Shown here: positions 28,856-39,525 of the stretch, one piece after another
Numbering within the stretch: position 1 is the first letter of the stretch
Layout: the number at the start of each line of letters is the position of its first letter
Assembly: GCA_905221605.1 (NCBI GenBank)
Contig: CAJNDS010002129.1
Coordinates: 62,001-126,000, forward strand
Direction of reading: 5' to 3'
Length of the DNA: 64,000 nucleotides
Source of the DNA: Symbiodinium natans
Taxonomy: Eukaryota; Sar; Dinophyceae; Suessiales; Symbiodiniaceae
Made by a program: the position numbers and the translations under genes
The notes under the pieces: generated by a model
Told to the model about the DNA's origin: nothing
What the model saw: the letters and a program-made list of their open reading frames with translations, nothing else
Databases searched by the model: none

Positions 28856-29250
28856 CTTCGCATGACGGGTTTGGGAAGGGTTCGTATGTTTGTTCATGCA
28901 AGTTCCCTTCGTGGCATAACCTAGAGAACACAATGCTCGCAGGACGGGTTTGGAAAAGAGTCTTATGCTTCTAGCGCAAGGTGTCTTTCTGGGCATGCCC
29001 CCCCCCCCCCAGTTGCAAACACAATACTTGCAGGACGGTTTGGAAAGGGTTCGTATGCCTGGGCATGCAGAAAAGCGCCACACATTCTTGTGTTTTTTTA
29101 AGGGCTCGCAATGAAAGTTCCCTTCATGGCCTGATCTTCTTTAAAACGCAAGCGGGCTCCACCAGATGCCAACACAACTCGCAGGACGAGGCGCAGCTCC
29201 CACAACCATTTGCAAACGCAATGCTCGCATGTTCCCTTCATGGCACCGGC
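28856..29250 (+). repeat. degenerate ~100-bp repeats
   Basis: At least three diverged copies of a block with CAATGCTCGCAGGACGGGTT, GGAAAGGGTTCGTATG and GTTCCCTTCATGGC. Their order varies and one copy has a C homopolymer. Possibly an old tandem expansion. Confidence 0.5.
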
Positions 29251-29493
29251 GCAGTCCAAAACCCCATGTGGCGCGGGAAAGGCAGCCCCTCTCCCCGCAA
29301 AAATGTTAAGAAGCATCTAGACCCCGCCCCGCAAAAAACACTAAGAACCATCCAGAACCACGGCAGAGAGAGAGAGCTTTAGAACCTTAAACCCTAAATG
29401 TCTGGAGCCCGAAACTGTTGTCGGGGGTTGTTGGGCTCGTGGCTTTGAGGACCCCGAGCCGATTTCAAAGGTCCCGCATTTCGGGAGGCAGGG

Positions 29494-30069
29494 CTAGGAA
29501 CGCAGGTCCGAGGTCCTCAAATGTGGTCCCATGGAGGTGAACTTTCTTGACACCTTTCCAAACTTATAGACCCACAGTTTCAGGGTTGTTTTGTTGACTT
29601 TGGGGCTCTGCAGCTTGGGTTTTTTCGGTGCCCTGAAAGGCAGCCATCGAAGTCTTCCGGGAAGAAGGTGCCCGAAGGCGCCATGGGGACACTGTTGGGG
29701 CTTCGAAGTTTCCTCCGGGGCAGCTTGCATCTTCAGCATAGCGCCCCAGGAGTCCAGCCTAAGGCCGTTAGGATCCAAAAGCTTCACTTGTGGCTGCGGC
29801 ACGATTGAAGCCATGGCTGCTTCGGTAACAATGAACTGACCAGGCTGTAAGTCGCAGTATTTGGGCGTGATGTCCCATTGCAGGTTGGAGGCGGATGAGT
29901 TCATTGCGATGTCAGCGCGCGCCCCAGTCAGATCTATATACCCTCCGAGCCGCAAGCGAGCGTTGAAGACGGAGAAGCGAGCCGGCTGCGTAGCCTTGAA
30001 ACTCTCACTTCGATTGCACGTGATGCAGTTTGCAGGTGTTTGCTTTCCGACCATAGCTCGTCTCATCAC
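29494..30069 (-). CDS. hypothetical open frame, 191 codons
   Basis: The longest clean minus-strand frame outside the copia element and minisatellite. It starts MMRRAMVGKQTPAN and includes RLRLGGYIDLTGARAD and PQPQVKLLDPNGLRLD. The middle third has normal protein texture; the C-terminus is basic. No domain is recognised. It could be an exon of a minus-strand gene or chance. Confidence 0.35.
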   Translation of the reverse strand: MMRRAMVGKQTPANCITCNRSESFKATQPARFSVFNARLRLGGYIDLTGARADIAMNSSASNLQWDITPKYCDLQPGQFIVTEAAMASIVPQPQVKLLDPNGLRLDSWGAMLKMQAAPEETSKPQQCPHGAFGHLLPGRLRWLPFRAPKKPKLQSPKVNKTTLKLWVYKFGKVSRKFTSMGPHLRTSDLRS

Positions 30070-30439
30070 GATCTATTGTATTGAGTCCCGACAACAGGGA
30101 GCTCCCCAAAACTGCAAGACCCAAGCCCGAGGACACGCCCCCAAGCCCGGATGCTAAAGGGCTCAGGGGTCTAAAAGGTCCGGAAGCACAGAAACGGGTG
30201 CGGAAATGGGCTCAAGGGTTTAGGGTTTAGGGTTTATTAGTTTACTAAGGGGTATAGTATAAGGACGAATCCCTAGAAGGGACCCTGAATCTTGTTCCCC
30301 TAAAAATCCCCTATGTATATCTTATATAGTCCCTATGTGCCTCAGTAGCCCCTCAATAACCCCTGAATGACCCTCAGGTCCCTTTTTGAGGATGCCCCCT
30401 TTAGCCCCTTAAGTTTCAGCCCTAAACCGCAGGTTTTAG

Positions 30440-30514
30440 GGGGAGGATCTAAGAGACACTCAGGAGTACCTCCTCAACACCGGCAAGGCGAAGAGCGTTG
30501 GTGCCCAAGAATAG
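30440..30514 (+). CDS. candidate last exon
   Basis: After CAGGTTTTAG, phase 0, 24 codons (GEDLRDTQEYLLNTGKA...) ending at TAG. A TTTAGGG run follows at 30,552. Function unknown. Confidence 0.45.
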   Translation, partial: GEDLRDTQEYLLNTGKAKSVGAQE

Positions 30515-30861
30515 AGGATCCGTTGGTGATATGGGGGGTTTCCACAACCTGGGGTTTAGGGTTTAGGGGTTTAGGGTATAGGATAATAAGAGTTAGGGAT
30601 ATGCAAGCTGAATCCTCCTGCGTTTAGTGCCCGTGTTCCCAAACTTAGGGCAGCTTTGAAAGCCAAATTGCTGAACTAGGAGGTTTTTTGCCTGGGCAGT
30701 GCTTGTGGCTCTGGTTACAGCAGACATTGCATTAGGTCTCTGGAATAGTTGGCCTCTAGATAAGTAGAAGCTTCCTCATTTCTTGCGAGGGCGGCTTGCA
30801 CAAGCATCTTTGCTGACAAACCTTGGCGCGTAGCTACCAAAACCCCACAATAGCTCGGCAG

Positions 30862-30982
30862 TTGCTTGCTTCGGGCCTCTTGCAGGTGTTTCTTCAGCCC
30901 ATGTCATCTTCCCCAGTGACCATCCATGTTTGCGGCGAACACGCGGACACAACTGCTCTTTCCGGCTTGCCAGCTTCAGAGT
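30862..30982 (+). CDS. candidate exon
   Basis: From TAGCTCGGCAG to GTGTAG: LLASGLLQVFLQPMSSS... and TIHVCGEHADTTALSG. An internal TCTTGCAG at 30,885 is an alternative start. Possibly the same gene as 31,383-31,701. Confidence 0.38.
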
Positions 30983-31382
30983 GTGTAGCCTTTGGTGCGT
31001 GTGTCTAATCCAGCCTCAAGCCGCAACACTCTCTTCAGTTCGTCGTTTTCAGATAGGCTAAATTCGGTGCATGTGCAGCATGCATACCAATGGTGCCACA
31101 CGAGTGCCACGCCTGCAGAATGATTGACTTGTTTTGTTCATGCCAGGCATGTGACATCCCGGCAGGGCTTTCTGTTCGGTGGCAAAAAAAGTATCTTTCG
31201 CTTCCAAAACCTGAAGCCCTTTTTGCCTTTCTGGGTTCCTTGTAACCAGCCATCGGAAGAAGCAGACTTTGTGCCTGGGGCTTCATGCAACCCGACTGTC
31301 TTACGCCCTACTCCATCAACCCCCCTGAGGTGCCCTCCCCAAGGTCGGGATGCCATGCCTTGCGCGAAGCCAATCTTTTCAG

Positions 31383-31701
31383 GACCGAGGGTGTATTTCT
31401 AGGCCTTTGTACGACTTTGCATCGGGTGACAAAAGGGATTGGCGCAAACATAATCCCAACTTAGAGAACCGGCCATCGTCCACAAGTGGAAGTTGGTTCT
31501 TCAAGCGCCGGGAGGTCGCCCAAGAATGTTGAAGGGTGGCCCCAAAGCTTCTTCGACAGACTAGCTCATGAAATGTTCAGGGGTCAACCGTTAGAGAGAC
31601 CGCAGATGCCCACTTGCACGCAAGGCTACCGACCCATAACATGTCCTCAGCCAGGTCCTAACAAAAAATTGACTCAGACATATGTGGGACACTTACAGTA
31701 G
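31383..31701 (+). CDS. candidate coding segment with a frameshift
   Basis: After CTTTTCAG one frame reads DRGCISRPLYDFASGDKRD..., rich in charged and aromatic residues, to TGA near 31,531. A second frame takes over at about 31,510 (NVEGWPQSFFDRLAHEM...) and runs to TAG at 31,699-31,701. Both halves have strong coding texture, so a single-base frameshift is likely, either a decayed gene or an assembly error. Function unknown. Confidence 0.45.
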
Positions 31702-32098
31702 CTTAGCAAAAACACGTTTCAACCCGAATCTTCTCAGGACCTGCTTGCAGCTGCGGAGGCAGCACCGCAGCCTGGCTAAAAGCCAAGGATCTGTAGCGCC
31801 TTCACAGTCCGAAACACGAAGCTCGGTGATTTCAGAGAGCTGCCCATATGGGGATTTTCAAAAAAAAGGGGTACCCCTTTTTTACCCTCAAAATACAGTA
31901 GCCCTTTTACGGGAACCCTGAACAGGGGCACCTTGGGATGTTCCCCTTTATCCTAGCAGTCCTTAATTTGTTATTATGACGTGGTGATTTCCCTCAGTTA
32001 GGGTCCGTTTGGGGGGTCCTTATTATAAGGCCCCCCCCCCCTTATTTAGGGTACTCAAGAAGGGACCATCATTTCGAGATCTGACCTTACCAATATCA

Positions 32099-32167
32099 AC
32101 CCTAAACCCCACCAAACCCTAAACCCTAAACCCTAAACCCTAAACCCTAAACCCTAAACCCTAAACC

Positions 32168-32206
<39 letters not shown>

Positions 32207-32238
32207 ACCCTAAACCCTAAACCCTAAACCCCAACCCG
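32099..32238 (-). repeat. CCCTAAA array with a CCCTCAA block
   Basis: About nineteen units. The middle six are all CCCTCAA, flanked by canonical CCCTAAA, showing local homogenisation of a variant. Confidence 0.95.
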
Positions 32239-32254
32239 ACCACTCTCCCCCAAG

Positions 32255-32320
32255 GTGCGCGGCTCTTGGCCGAGGCCCGCCGCGCAGGAAGCGCTGTTGA
32301 GGCCTCCGTATTGCTGCAGG
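32255..32320 (+). CDS. candidate exon
   Basis: Between TCCCCCAAG and GTTCAGGG: ARLLAEARRAGSAVEASVLL, helical. CCCTAAA repeats upstream and TTTAGGG downstream. Function unknown. Confidence 0.47.
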
Positions 32321-32523
32321 GTTCAGGGGTTGCTTCTTTAGGGTTTAGGGTTTAGCGTTTAGGGTTAACGGTTTAGGGTTTCGGGTTCCGGGTTTGCTAC
32401 TATTTGCCCTTAAGAATCCCAAACAGAAACAGATCAACATCCCAATACTGCCCCTGATTAGGAAGAATATTGTTAATTTCGGGTTCTTCTGGTTTTGGCT
32501 TTGGGGATGTGCCTGGTCAATAG

Positions 32524-32577
32524 CAGTAAGCAGAGCTGCTTGACGGGGAAAGCCTGCCTTCTGGCCAGCAAGAAAGG
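32524..32577 (+). CDS. candidate exon with GTTTAGGG donor
   Basis: After TCAATAG; peptide SKQSCLTGKACLLASKK, ending at GGGTTTAGGG. Function unknown. Confidence 0.38.
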
Positions 32578-32947
32578 GTTTAGGGATGCAGCGCTGGGGT
32601 TTTGGGATGTTTGGAGTTTAGGGCATACAGGTCTTCGGGCAAGTTCTTTCGAGTTAGGGTGGGGGATTTGCTTCTGCGTGCTCCCTGCGACCCCCTATGC
32701 TCTGAAGTCCCGCGGGCGAAGCTTCAGACCCCAGGCCGAATCCCTTGCTTTCCCCCTGTTTTGCGATTGCAAGGATGGAGTTGGGTTGGGCGTGCAAAAT
32801 GCTTTCGAATCAAGAAAGCATTGGGTGGCCCTGGTCTGGCTGGCATGCTTCTTGGCCCATGCTCAGCAAGGGCAAGGGGAAGACGCGCCGATGCACCCGC
32901 TCTCAGTCTCAAATCGGTAGGGCGTCCGATGGACCTTCCCAGGGCAC

Positions 32948-34920
32948 ATGGCCATGGTTTCGTATCGCTGGCTCTGCCTCGTTCTAGGCTACGCCTTGGT
33001 GGCCGGGTTGTGTCTAAAAGGCCCTCAAAATTCAACCCTTTCCATTCTTTTGCCATATAACCCTGTGAGGCTGGACGCCCGCTTGCAGAGACTTCCGTGT
33101 CCAAGGGGGACATCAACTCGGACAATAGCTCATCCAACGAAAGCGTCCATACCACTGAGGTTCCAGAGCCGATTGGAGAGCACCTGGCACGTGCTGCAGG
33201 GCTGAAGACCCGGATGCCGGTCTACCTTCAAACTGCCGCCGCCTTACTGAAACCTTTCCTCCTGGCCCTGGTCCTGGGGCCGCAACGGCCGGGTAAGAAG
33301 GAGCCCTGGCACAAGCCACTGCAGATCCTGATCCTGACCGTGGCTCCCTTCGTGGCCAGCTTCATCGCGGACTTTCGGATGACCTTTCACATGTGGTTCT
33401 TCATCGACGAGGAGGTGAAGCCCACGTTCCGCCTCCTTGGCACGCTGATGGTCATCGGCAACTCCCCGAATCTGGGCGTCTCACGCAGTTTCAAGTTCGA
33501 AGTTGAATGTGGAGTTAGTTACAAGACGGTGGGGGGAATAGGCGAGTGGCAAGAACACGTCCTCACAGACCCCCCCCCCTGCCAACGTCCGTTCGTGAGA
33601 AAGGTGCACTTCACTATTCTGTACCCTTTATATAGCAGTCATTCATGATTGCCGAAGGTTCAGTGAGTTCAGTGTTGTCTGGGCTTCGGGTGCTAGATGC
33701 CGAGTCTCGCTCCCACTGCCTGAGCTTGTTGCACAGAGACCAGAGGCAAAGCGAGAGACAGAGAGAGAGGGAAGAGTGTCGTCCAGTGCTAGTTGAACCG
33801 CCTGCACCCCATGGAACTATATGGAATCCAGGAATCTGGCAACGTCAAGCTGCATCGCCGGCTCGCTGATGCTGACATCAAGGGCCCATGGCTGGGCGAG
33901 GCAGGCGCAGCAACCACAGCATTCGGAGAATTCCGGGCCCCCGACCATCTCCGAACGTTTGCTGTCCATCTTATTGCCCTGCGTGACAATCGTGGGCAGC
34001 ATATGCTTCGTGGTCACGGTGTTCCCTCTCAGTCTTTTCCTGGTGTCCACGGTGGTTGCCTACTTTTACATCAGCCTCCCCTTGTTGTTCATGGCTGCCG
34101 TTTTCGGCTATCGCATCGGTCCATATGGAATGCTGGGCCTCATGAAGCTTCGGAAGGCAGTCACAGAGGTGTGCTGCCCGAAGCCAAGCGGTAGCTATGA
34201 ACTCTGCGACCTCCAACCGTCTGAGGAGGCACGAAGGGGCACTCCTCACACCTCCGCTCGACATGCACAGCTCTTGCTTCAGCGTTGCCCTGTGGCCAGG
34301 TGCTTAAGGCTTATGCAAAGGGGCTCCCAGAGGGTTTGGACTACAAGCAGATGTTTCTGGAAGACAAGGACAGCGGAAAGTCTGAGGGCGTCCACGCCAT
34401 GGTGGCAAGAGTTCAGGTTAAGGGTTGAGGGCTTAGGGTTCGGGGTTTTAGGGTTTATAATAGGGTTTATAATAGGGTTTATAATAGGGTTTATAATAGG
34501 GTTTATAATGGGGTTTTAGGGTTTAGGGTTTCAGAGGCAGGGGGATTCAGTCTGTTGTGAAAAGGTTTGGTCTCAAAGGCTTCAGGCCCAACCCTATGAC
34601 CCAGAGAAGATCTTGGGATTCGCTTCCCTCCTTTGAAGAAGGAGTGGGTCGAACTGACTGGCTCCACCTACGAGGGCTGGGCAGGATATTTCTTGCTCGC
34701 TGGCTGCACAGAGGACGGATCTTCAGAGTTCCCTGAACCCGGAACCCAGATTTCCATTTTGTATCTCAAACTGAGGCTCCCTGCGATTGCAGCCTTCTTT
34801 CCACTGGCCTCTTCAGTAGCGGTGCGGCTGTCGGTGCGCGATGGCTACTGGCCGGCGCTGGTCGACTCCTGGAACGACAGGCGCGGAGAGGGCCGCAGTG
34901 CTGTCATTCATGGTGTTTAG
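32948..34920 (+). CDS. five-exon membrane protein gene (model)
   Basis: Proposed exons: 32,948-33,020, 33,089-33,477, 33,793-34,228, 34,300-34,416, 34,639-34,920 (TAG). Introns 1 and 3 are short (68 and 71 bases) and begin GC; all end AG, and phases agree at every junction. The product starts with a signal-peptide-like MAMVSYRWLCLVLGYALVAG, then a Ser/Asn-rich stretch. Hydrophobic segments lie in exon 2 (LLKPFLLALVLG; LQILILTVAPFVASFIADF) and exon 3 (ILLPCVTIVGSICFVVTVF; LFLVSTVVAYFYISLPLLF). Exon 3 changes frame near 33,940 in a GC-rich run, so the gene is either decayed or misassembled there. Intron 4 carries a 12-bp TTTAGGG-derived repeat. No family is recognised. Single-exon alternatives are excluded by stops. 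Confidence 0.6.
34435..34534 (+). repeat. 12-bp GGGTTTATAATA array in intron 4
   Basis: Five copies of GGGTTTATAATA flanked by TTTAGGG units; a TTTAGGG derivative with a TATAA insert. Confidence 0.9.
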
Positions 34921-36623
34921 CTCCTAGACTCATAGAGATGGCTTCTACGCCTGTGGTGCCCCTGAATATGCTCCTTATACTCCCCAAATCCCAAGGTTGC
35001 AACTTCAAGGGTCCAAGGTAGAACTTCAAGACCTACGCGTTTTAAACGACAAACCCTAGGATGGGCTTTGTGGGTGGTCTGCTGGGTGGGGGACAACCCC
35101 ATCAGCCCCTCTTCAAAAAGGGTTTCGGCTTGGTAGCTGATGCCTCAAGTCTGAGTTCAAAGAAACGTGGCATTTTCGTTCTAAGGGTTTAGGGTTTAGG
35201 GTTAGGGTCTAGGGTTTAGGGTTTTAAGGGGAGTAAGACAAGAAAATTTTCGCAGTCCTTGGGCGAGGCATTGGAACACTTGGATTGACCACCTGCTGGC
35301 AACGGGCACCAAGGTGCGGAGAAGCAGTTGAGGGTGAATAGGGTGTGGGCTCCCGTTGAGTGGCGACGCTTCCGCGGTTCTATAAGCTAACAGAACAGGA
35401 GATACTGGGACGACCAACTTGTTGGGAATCGTGGGGTCAGATCACGTCTATTTGCGAACATGGGATTAATGCCTAGAACTTGTTTACAAGAATAGCTGCC
35501 CCCCTCTGCCCCCCCCCCCGAAAGAGAAAGAGAGACGGAGCGTCGCAGCCAATCCAATTCCAACCTGAACCCCCGTAAGTACCGTGGGGGGAGTCTGAAG
35601 CCTCGCTTGCCAATGCGCGCGCCTTTCCGCTCGAGAGTCAAAGGGGGTGCAGCAGGAAGAAGAAGAGCTGCGTCCCAACCCCAAGGCCCCTAGCCACAGT
35701 CAGGGAGAGGGAGACAGACAGGGAGGGGTAACTTCAAAGCTTCTTCAGGTCGTAGGCAATGCCAAAGGCGTTGCGCCCAGCAGCGTCTTGGTGGCAGAGG
35801 AGCCGGGTTTTGAGTTTTGGTGTTCATGACTTTCTCTTGCCAACCCCCCTCCTTCTCCTCTCCCCCTCTCCCCTTCTGGAATCGGACAATTTTTGTTTCT
35901 TCAGTAGTGCAGTCAAACCTTACATACTTTCTTCTATGTTTTGAGCGGCAAGCCTTTATGTCCTTTCACCGGCTACCTCGCCCAAAGAGGACAGGAAGGT
36001 TTTCCAATCAACATACAAGAGGACATGAAGGAAGGCGTTCCAACCAACAGACAAAGGAAACCGATGCTTTACGATTGAAATGCTGAGCTCTGTTTATGAG
36101 GGGGTTGTGTGTGTGTGTGTTTGTTTTTAGAGTGGAGGGCTTACAATGCGATGAGGCACGTTTTTGTTTTCACGCTCCTTACTGTTATTGGGTTTTTAGG
36201 CTCTCGGAACGGACCCTGTAGAGTGCGCAGAGCCCCGCGCTCGCTGGAAAACAGAAAGCCAAATGCGATGTAGGGTTTAGGGTTTAGGGTTTAGGAAGTA
36301 CATCGAATAGGGCATCCCCCGCGCCTTCTGCCCACCCTCCTCCCCTGCACTCCGAATCCCAGCTAGCGAAGGTTGCCACCATTACCTTGAAGTGTCCGAG
36401 AAGTGGCTGATGGTACTCAGCAACTTGATCTAGAATGCCGAAATCTGCACATGGAGCAGGGCTGTGATTTAGGGTAGAGTGGGTCCATGAGGTTTCAAAA
36501 TTGAAAAATAGGCTTTGTACAGTGGCTCTGAAGCCCAGAGAGTAGCACGATTGCGGTGGTAGAGCCGCTGGTGTTTCATCTGGCGCTGACTGCCGGCCTG
36601 TAACTGCTTTGCTGCGGCTCTGT
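34921..36623. other. gene-poor stretch
   Basis: TTTAGGG run at 35,184-35,221; a 30-base coding-like segment after TTTTCGCAG at 35,266 (SLGEALEHLD); a C run near 35,510; TTTAGGG at 36,269-36,296. No gene is recognised. Confidence 0.4.
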
Positions 36624-36764
36624 GGGTAGTTCTCTAAGTTAGGGTCCCTTTTAAGGGTCCTTTTCTGGGTCCTCTATAATGTGCTAACCCTAATTAAACC
36701 CTAAACCACCTGTATTGGTACTATATAGGGACCCAAGATAGATCCTTCATTTTGAGAACTACCC
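36624..36764. mobile_element. MITE-like element, family B
   Basis: Begins GGGTAGTTCTCTAAGTTAGG and ends TTTTGAGAACTACCC. Internal TTAGGGTCCC/GGGACCC are also inverted. An exon candidate starts 20 bases later. Related copies: 58,391-58,442 and 63,699-63,806. Confidence 0.72.
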
Positions 36765-36783
36765 GGGTGGGGATGAGAGTCAG

Positions 36784-36841
36784 TCCCTGAAGATGCCGCC
36801 GTTTTCAAGTCGCCGCGATCGCTCAAAAGGATCCGACCTGG
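36784..36841 (+). CDS. candidate exon with GTGAGC donor
   Basis: Follows a family B element; donor GTGAGC. Two frames are open (SLKMPPFSSRRDRSKGSDL or VPEDAAVFKSPRSLKRIRP). Function unknown. Confidence 0.4.
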
Positions 36842-36854
36842 GTGAGCCCCTCCA

Positions 36855-36937
36855 GGGCTTTAGGGTTTAGGATTTAGGGTTTTGGGTTTAGGGTTTAGGG
36901 TTGAGGATTTAGGGTTTGGGATTTAGGGTTTAGGGCT
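36855..36937 (+). repeat. TTTAGGG array inside a presumed intron
   Basis: About eleven units with TTTGGG/GATTTAGGG variants. It fills most of the 118-base interval between two exon candidates. Confidence 0.9.
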
Positions 36938-36959
36938 GAACTCTCATCATTTGCCCCAG

Positions 36960-37019
36960 CTGCACAACTGTGCCATCTTGAGGATGGCGAGCAGCGGGCG
37001 TAATTGCTCCAAAAGGGCC
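36960..37019 (+). CDS. candidate exon with good splice sites
   Basis: Exactly 20 codons, phase 0, between ATCATTTGCCCCAG and GTAGGAG: LHNCAILRMASSGRNCSKRA. It is in phase with the candidate at 37,201. Function unknown. Confidence 0.47.
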
Positions 37020-37200
37020 GTAGGAGTTGACCCATCAGTTTGGGGTTCCATGTGCTTCAAGAGTTGCTCGGTCAGTTTTGCTAAAAAAACACTTCCTTAA
37101 CCCCCTAAACCCTGTACCCCAAAAATATACCCTCTAAGTGGCTCGTCCAGTTATGCGGGTGCCAAAAATATGCCCTACAGTAAATCCTAAGCCCTTGCAG

Positions 37201-37260
37201 GCTGCGGAGGTGGCTCTGATCTTTGCCGCTTCGGAGTCGAAGATCTCTTTTTCGACCGGG
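37201..37260 (+). CDS. candidate exon
   Basis: Starts after AAGCCCTTGCAG: AAEVALIFAASESKISFSTG, then runs into a G homopolymer. Phase-compatible with 36,960-37,019. Confidence 0.43.
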
Positions 37261-37356
37261 GGGGGGGGGGAGGCTTCTGCAACGGGTTTGAGGTGAAGCT
37301 GCCTTGCCCGGTTGGCAGCGTACAGGACAGCTTGTACTCAGTTGTACCCGGTTGTG

Positions 37357-37398
37357 TTTAGGGTTTAGGGTTTAGGGTTTAGGGTTTAGGGTTTAAGG
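37357..37398 (+). repeat. TTTAGGG array
   Basis: Six perfect units, with no exon directly abutting on the left. Confidence 0.9.
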
Positions 37399-37456
37399 CT
37401 TTGTCAAGGCCCCGGTGCAAGCGTAAAAGCAGAGATAAAGCAGAGATTGCCCTGGC

Positions 37457-37644
37457 ATGGTTGACATCAGCCTTTCGGATGTCCTCCCCGACTTCTCTAA
37501 GCCCGAAGTCATAGGAAGTAGGAAACACCAGAGATCCAGACTCCAGAAATCACTTCACCGAACCGGATCCAACTTCACCAAACCCCCAAACTGCGTAACT
37601 TGGAGAGAGACCAATTGCGGGGAGTCCCTGAGTCTCGCAGCCAT
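37457..37644 (+). CDS. candidate first exon with GTGAGT donor
   Basis: ATG at 37,457; 62 codons to GTGAGTATG: MVDISLSDVLPDFSKPEV..., later SLHRTGSNFTKPPN. Donor consensus is strong. A family A element follows at 37,681, so the presumed intron begins within 40 bases of a mini-transposon. Confidence 0.43.
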
Positions 37645-37680
37645 GTGAGTATGAAGGTCGAAGACCTGATCTACCGAACC

Positions 37681-37780
37681 TTGGGATGTTCACCCTCATA
37701 CTAGTAGCAGCCCTTAACCGGGATTATAATCCCCTATGTTAATCCCAACTAAGGAGTGTTAATATAAGGGGGAACATCAA
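37681..37780. mobile_element. MITE-like element, family A
   Basis: Inverted ends TTGGGATGTTCACCCTCATA and TATAAGGGGGAACATCAA. Internal GGGATTATAATCCCC is itself palindromic. CCCTAAA units begin right after. Confidence 0.7.
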
Positions 37781-37826
37781 CCCAAAACCCTAAACCCTAA
37801 ACCCCAAATTCGTCCCCTTCACCCAG

Positions 37827-37877
37827 GCCCTGGATCGGACCGACTTTGCACTGCAGCAGCTCAGGCCCCTTGATTGA
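37827..37877 (+). CDS. candidate last exon
   Basis: After GTCCCCTTCACCCAG: ALDRTDFALQQLRPLD then TGA. CCCTAAA lies upstream and a TTTAGGG array at 37,898. Function unknown. Confidence 0.47.
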   Translation, partial: ALDRTDFALQQLRPLD

Positions 37878-37897
37878 AGCTATACTCGGAGGTTCAG

Positions 37898-37984
37898 GGT
37901 TTGGGGTTTAGGGTTTAGGATTGGGGTTTAAGGTGTAGGGTTTTGGGTTTAGGGTTTAGGGTTAGGGCTAGGGTTTAGGGGGTA
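37898..37984 (+). repeat. degenerate TTTAGGG array
   Basis: About twelve units with TTTGGGG, TTAAGG and GCTAGGG variants; a family D fragment follows at 38,008-38,045. Confidence 0.85.
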
Positions 37985-38174
37985 GGTTTGAACATATTTT
38001 GTAATGTTTCTTACTTATAAGTACCCATGAACCTCCAAGTAGGAGGAGTCGAAGCAGTAGCTTCAGCTCGGCAGTCATGTCATTGTGGGTTCCTACCTTG
38101 CTGGGTTTGGGCCGTGGTTGAGCATGGCATGGATCTCTGACACCCTAAGCCCTAAACCCTTCCACCGCGATGAA

Positions 38175-38252
38175 CCAACTAAGCCCCGAAATCGCCCTGC
38201 GATGCGGATTCGCCCCAGCTGTGCAGGAGGGAAAAAAACCTAAACCCTTGTG
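38175..38252 (+). repeat. segment shared with 2360-2445
   Basis: CCCTGCGATGCGGATTCGCC followed by CCAGCTGTG and a GGAAAAAA tract recurs at 2370-2445 with few changes. Both copies run into CCCTAAA units. Could be a dispersed element or duplicated intron end. Confidence 0.65.
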
Positions 38253-38564
38253 GGCCAAAGAAAAATCACGTGAGTCCGAGCCGGCTGCTTTTCGAGTTTG
38301 CGCTCCTTAGGCCACTTTCGCATGGCCTGAAATTCTCAAACCCTGAAGCAGAAGCCCTCAAAACGCCCTCAACTGTACAACTTTTGGTAGTTGACTAATT
38401 AAACTGCCCTTAATTGGGGAACCCTTACACCCTTATAGCATGGGGACCATTGCAACCGCCCTTAGATTATCAACCCTAAACCCGACTAATAATAAAAAAG
38501 ACAACTCTCCTAAGGACTTATAAGGCCCATTAAACCTCCCTTAGATGAGTAACCCTAATTCTTA

Positions 38565-38722
38565 TTCCTAAACCCTAAACCCTAAACCCTAAACTCTACC
38601 TAAACTATAAACCGTACTCCCTAAACCCTAAACCCTACTTCCTAAACCCTAATAGATGATAAACCCTCAGCCCTCATGCCTAAACCCTAAACCCTAGTTC
38701 CTAAACCCTAATTAAACCCTAA
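38565..38722 (-). repeat. interrupted CCCTAAA array
   Basis: Runs of CCCTAAA alternating with CTACTTCCTAAA and AATTAAACCCTAA segments; partly a higher-order pattern. Confidence 0.85.
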
Positions 38723-38724
38723 AG

Positions 38725-38797
38725 AAAGCCGTCGAGGTGCTTCAAAGGAGCCGAGGCGCTGCCCCTCGACACGCCGCTGCGGCTGCATCTTCTTACT
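38725..38797 (+). CDS. candidate exon
   Basis: Starts after CCCTAAAG: AVEVLQRSRGAAPRHAAAA..., ending at GTTGGGTTTAGGG. The AG comes from a CCCTAAAG variant of the array itself. Function unknown. Confidence 0.43.
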
Positions 38798-39310
38798 GTT
38801 GGGTTTAGGGGTTTTGGGGTTTTGGGTTTAGGGTTTAGGGCTTAGGGAATGAGGTACCTTATATCCCTCTTTTTTTCATACCAAGCCCTAGAAGCCCTCA
38901 AAAGTTCTTTGGCGGAAAAACACCCTCAAATCCTAAAAACACCCTCAAATCCTAAAAACACCCTCAAGCCCTAAAACCCTAAAACCCTGAAGCCCCTTAA
39001 GAGTTGAAGAGGCAGACGTCTCAAGGATCGCTCCCTGACAACTCCGACCCGAAAGCCGCAACACGCCGAAACCCTAAGCTTGGCGGGCGACAAAACAGAA
39101 CTGAATCCTATGGTTGGAACCATGAGCCCTCAGGGTTTAGGGTTTAGGGTTTAGGGTTAGTATTGTCCCTTGCCCTTGGTAAGTATGGGCCCTCATTCGT
39201 GTATATAAGGGTTGCAGAACAAGGAGCCCAAATTAAGGGCCCATACCTCGGATCCAAACCCTATGGTTGCGCTGGAGTGAAGCCCTGCTGTTGCAGAGAG
39301 GGCTTGCAGA

Positions 39311-39405
39311 AAACCCTAAACCCGAAGCCCTAAACCCTAAACCCTAAACCCTAAACCCTAAACCCTAACCCCCCCCCCCCTAAACCCTAAACCCTAGACC
39401 CTGAC
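39311..39405 (-). repeat. CCCTAAA array with C homopolymer
   Basis: About ten units broken by a run of 12 C. Confidence 0.9.
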
Positions 39406-39457
39406 CATTTCCTGGTACTCAAGGCCCGTGCGCTTCTGGGAGGACCGAGACTGGCGA
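39398..39457 (+). CDS. candidate exon with GTGAGA donor
   Basis: From ACCCTAG (array variant) to GTGAGATCC: TLTISWYSRPVRFWEDRDWR. A second frame (FLVLKARALLGGPRL...) is open beyond the donor, so frame is uncertain. TTTAGGG array at 39,526 downstream. Confidence 0.4.
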
Positions 39458-39525
39458 GTGAGATCCATGCGATCCCAACAGGCGGGGTCATGGCAAGGGC
39501 AGCCGAGGGCTTCTTCGGGCTTCTA

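Noticed and set aside
37401..37430. Short exon GFVKAPVQA after a TTTAGGG array
   Set aside because: Too short, and without a clear acceptor.
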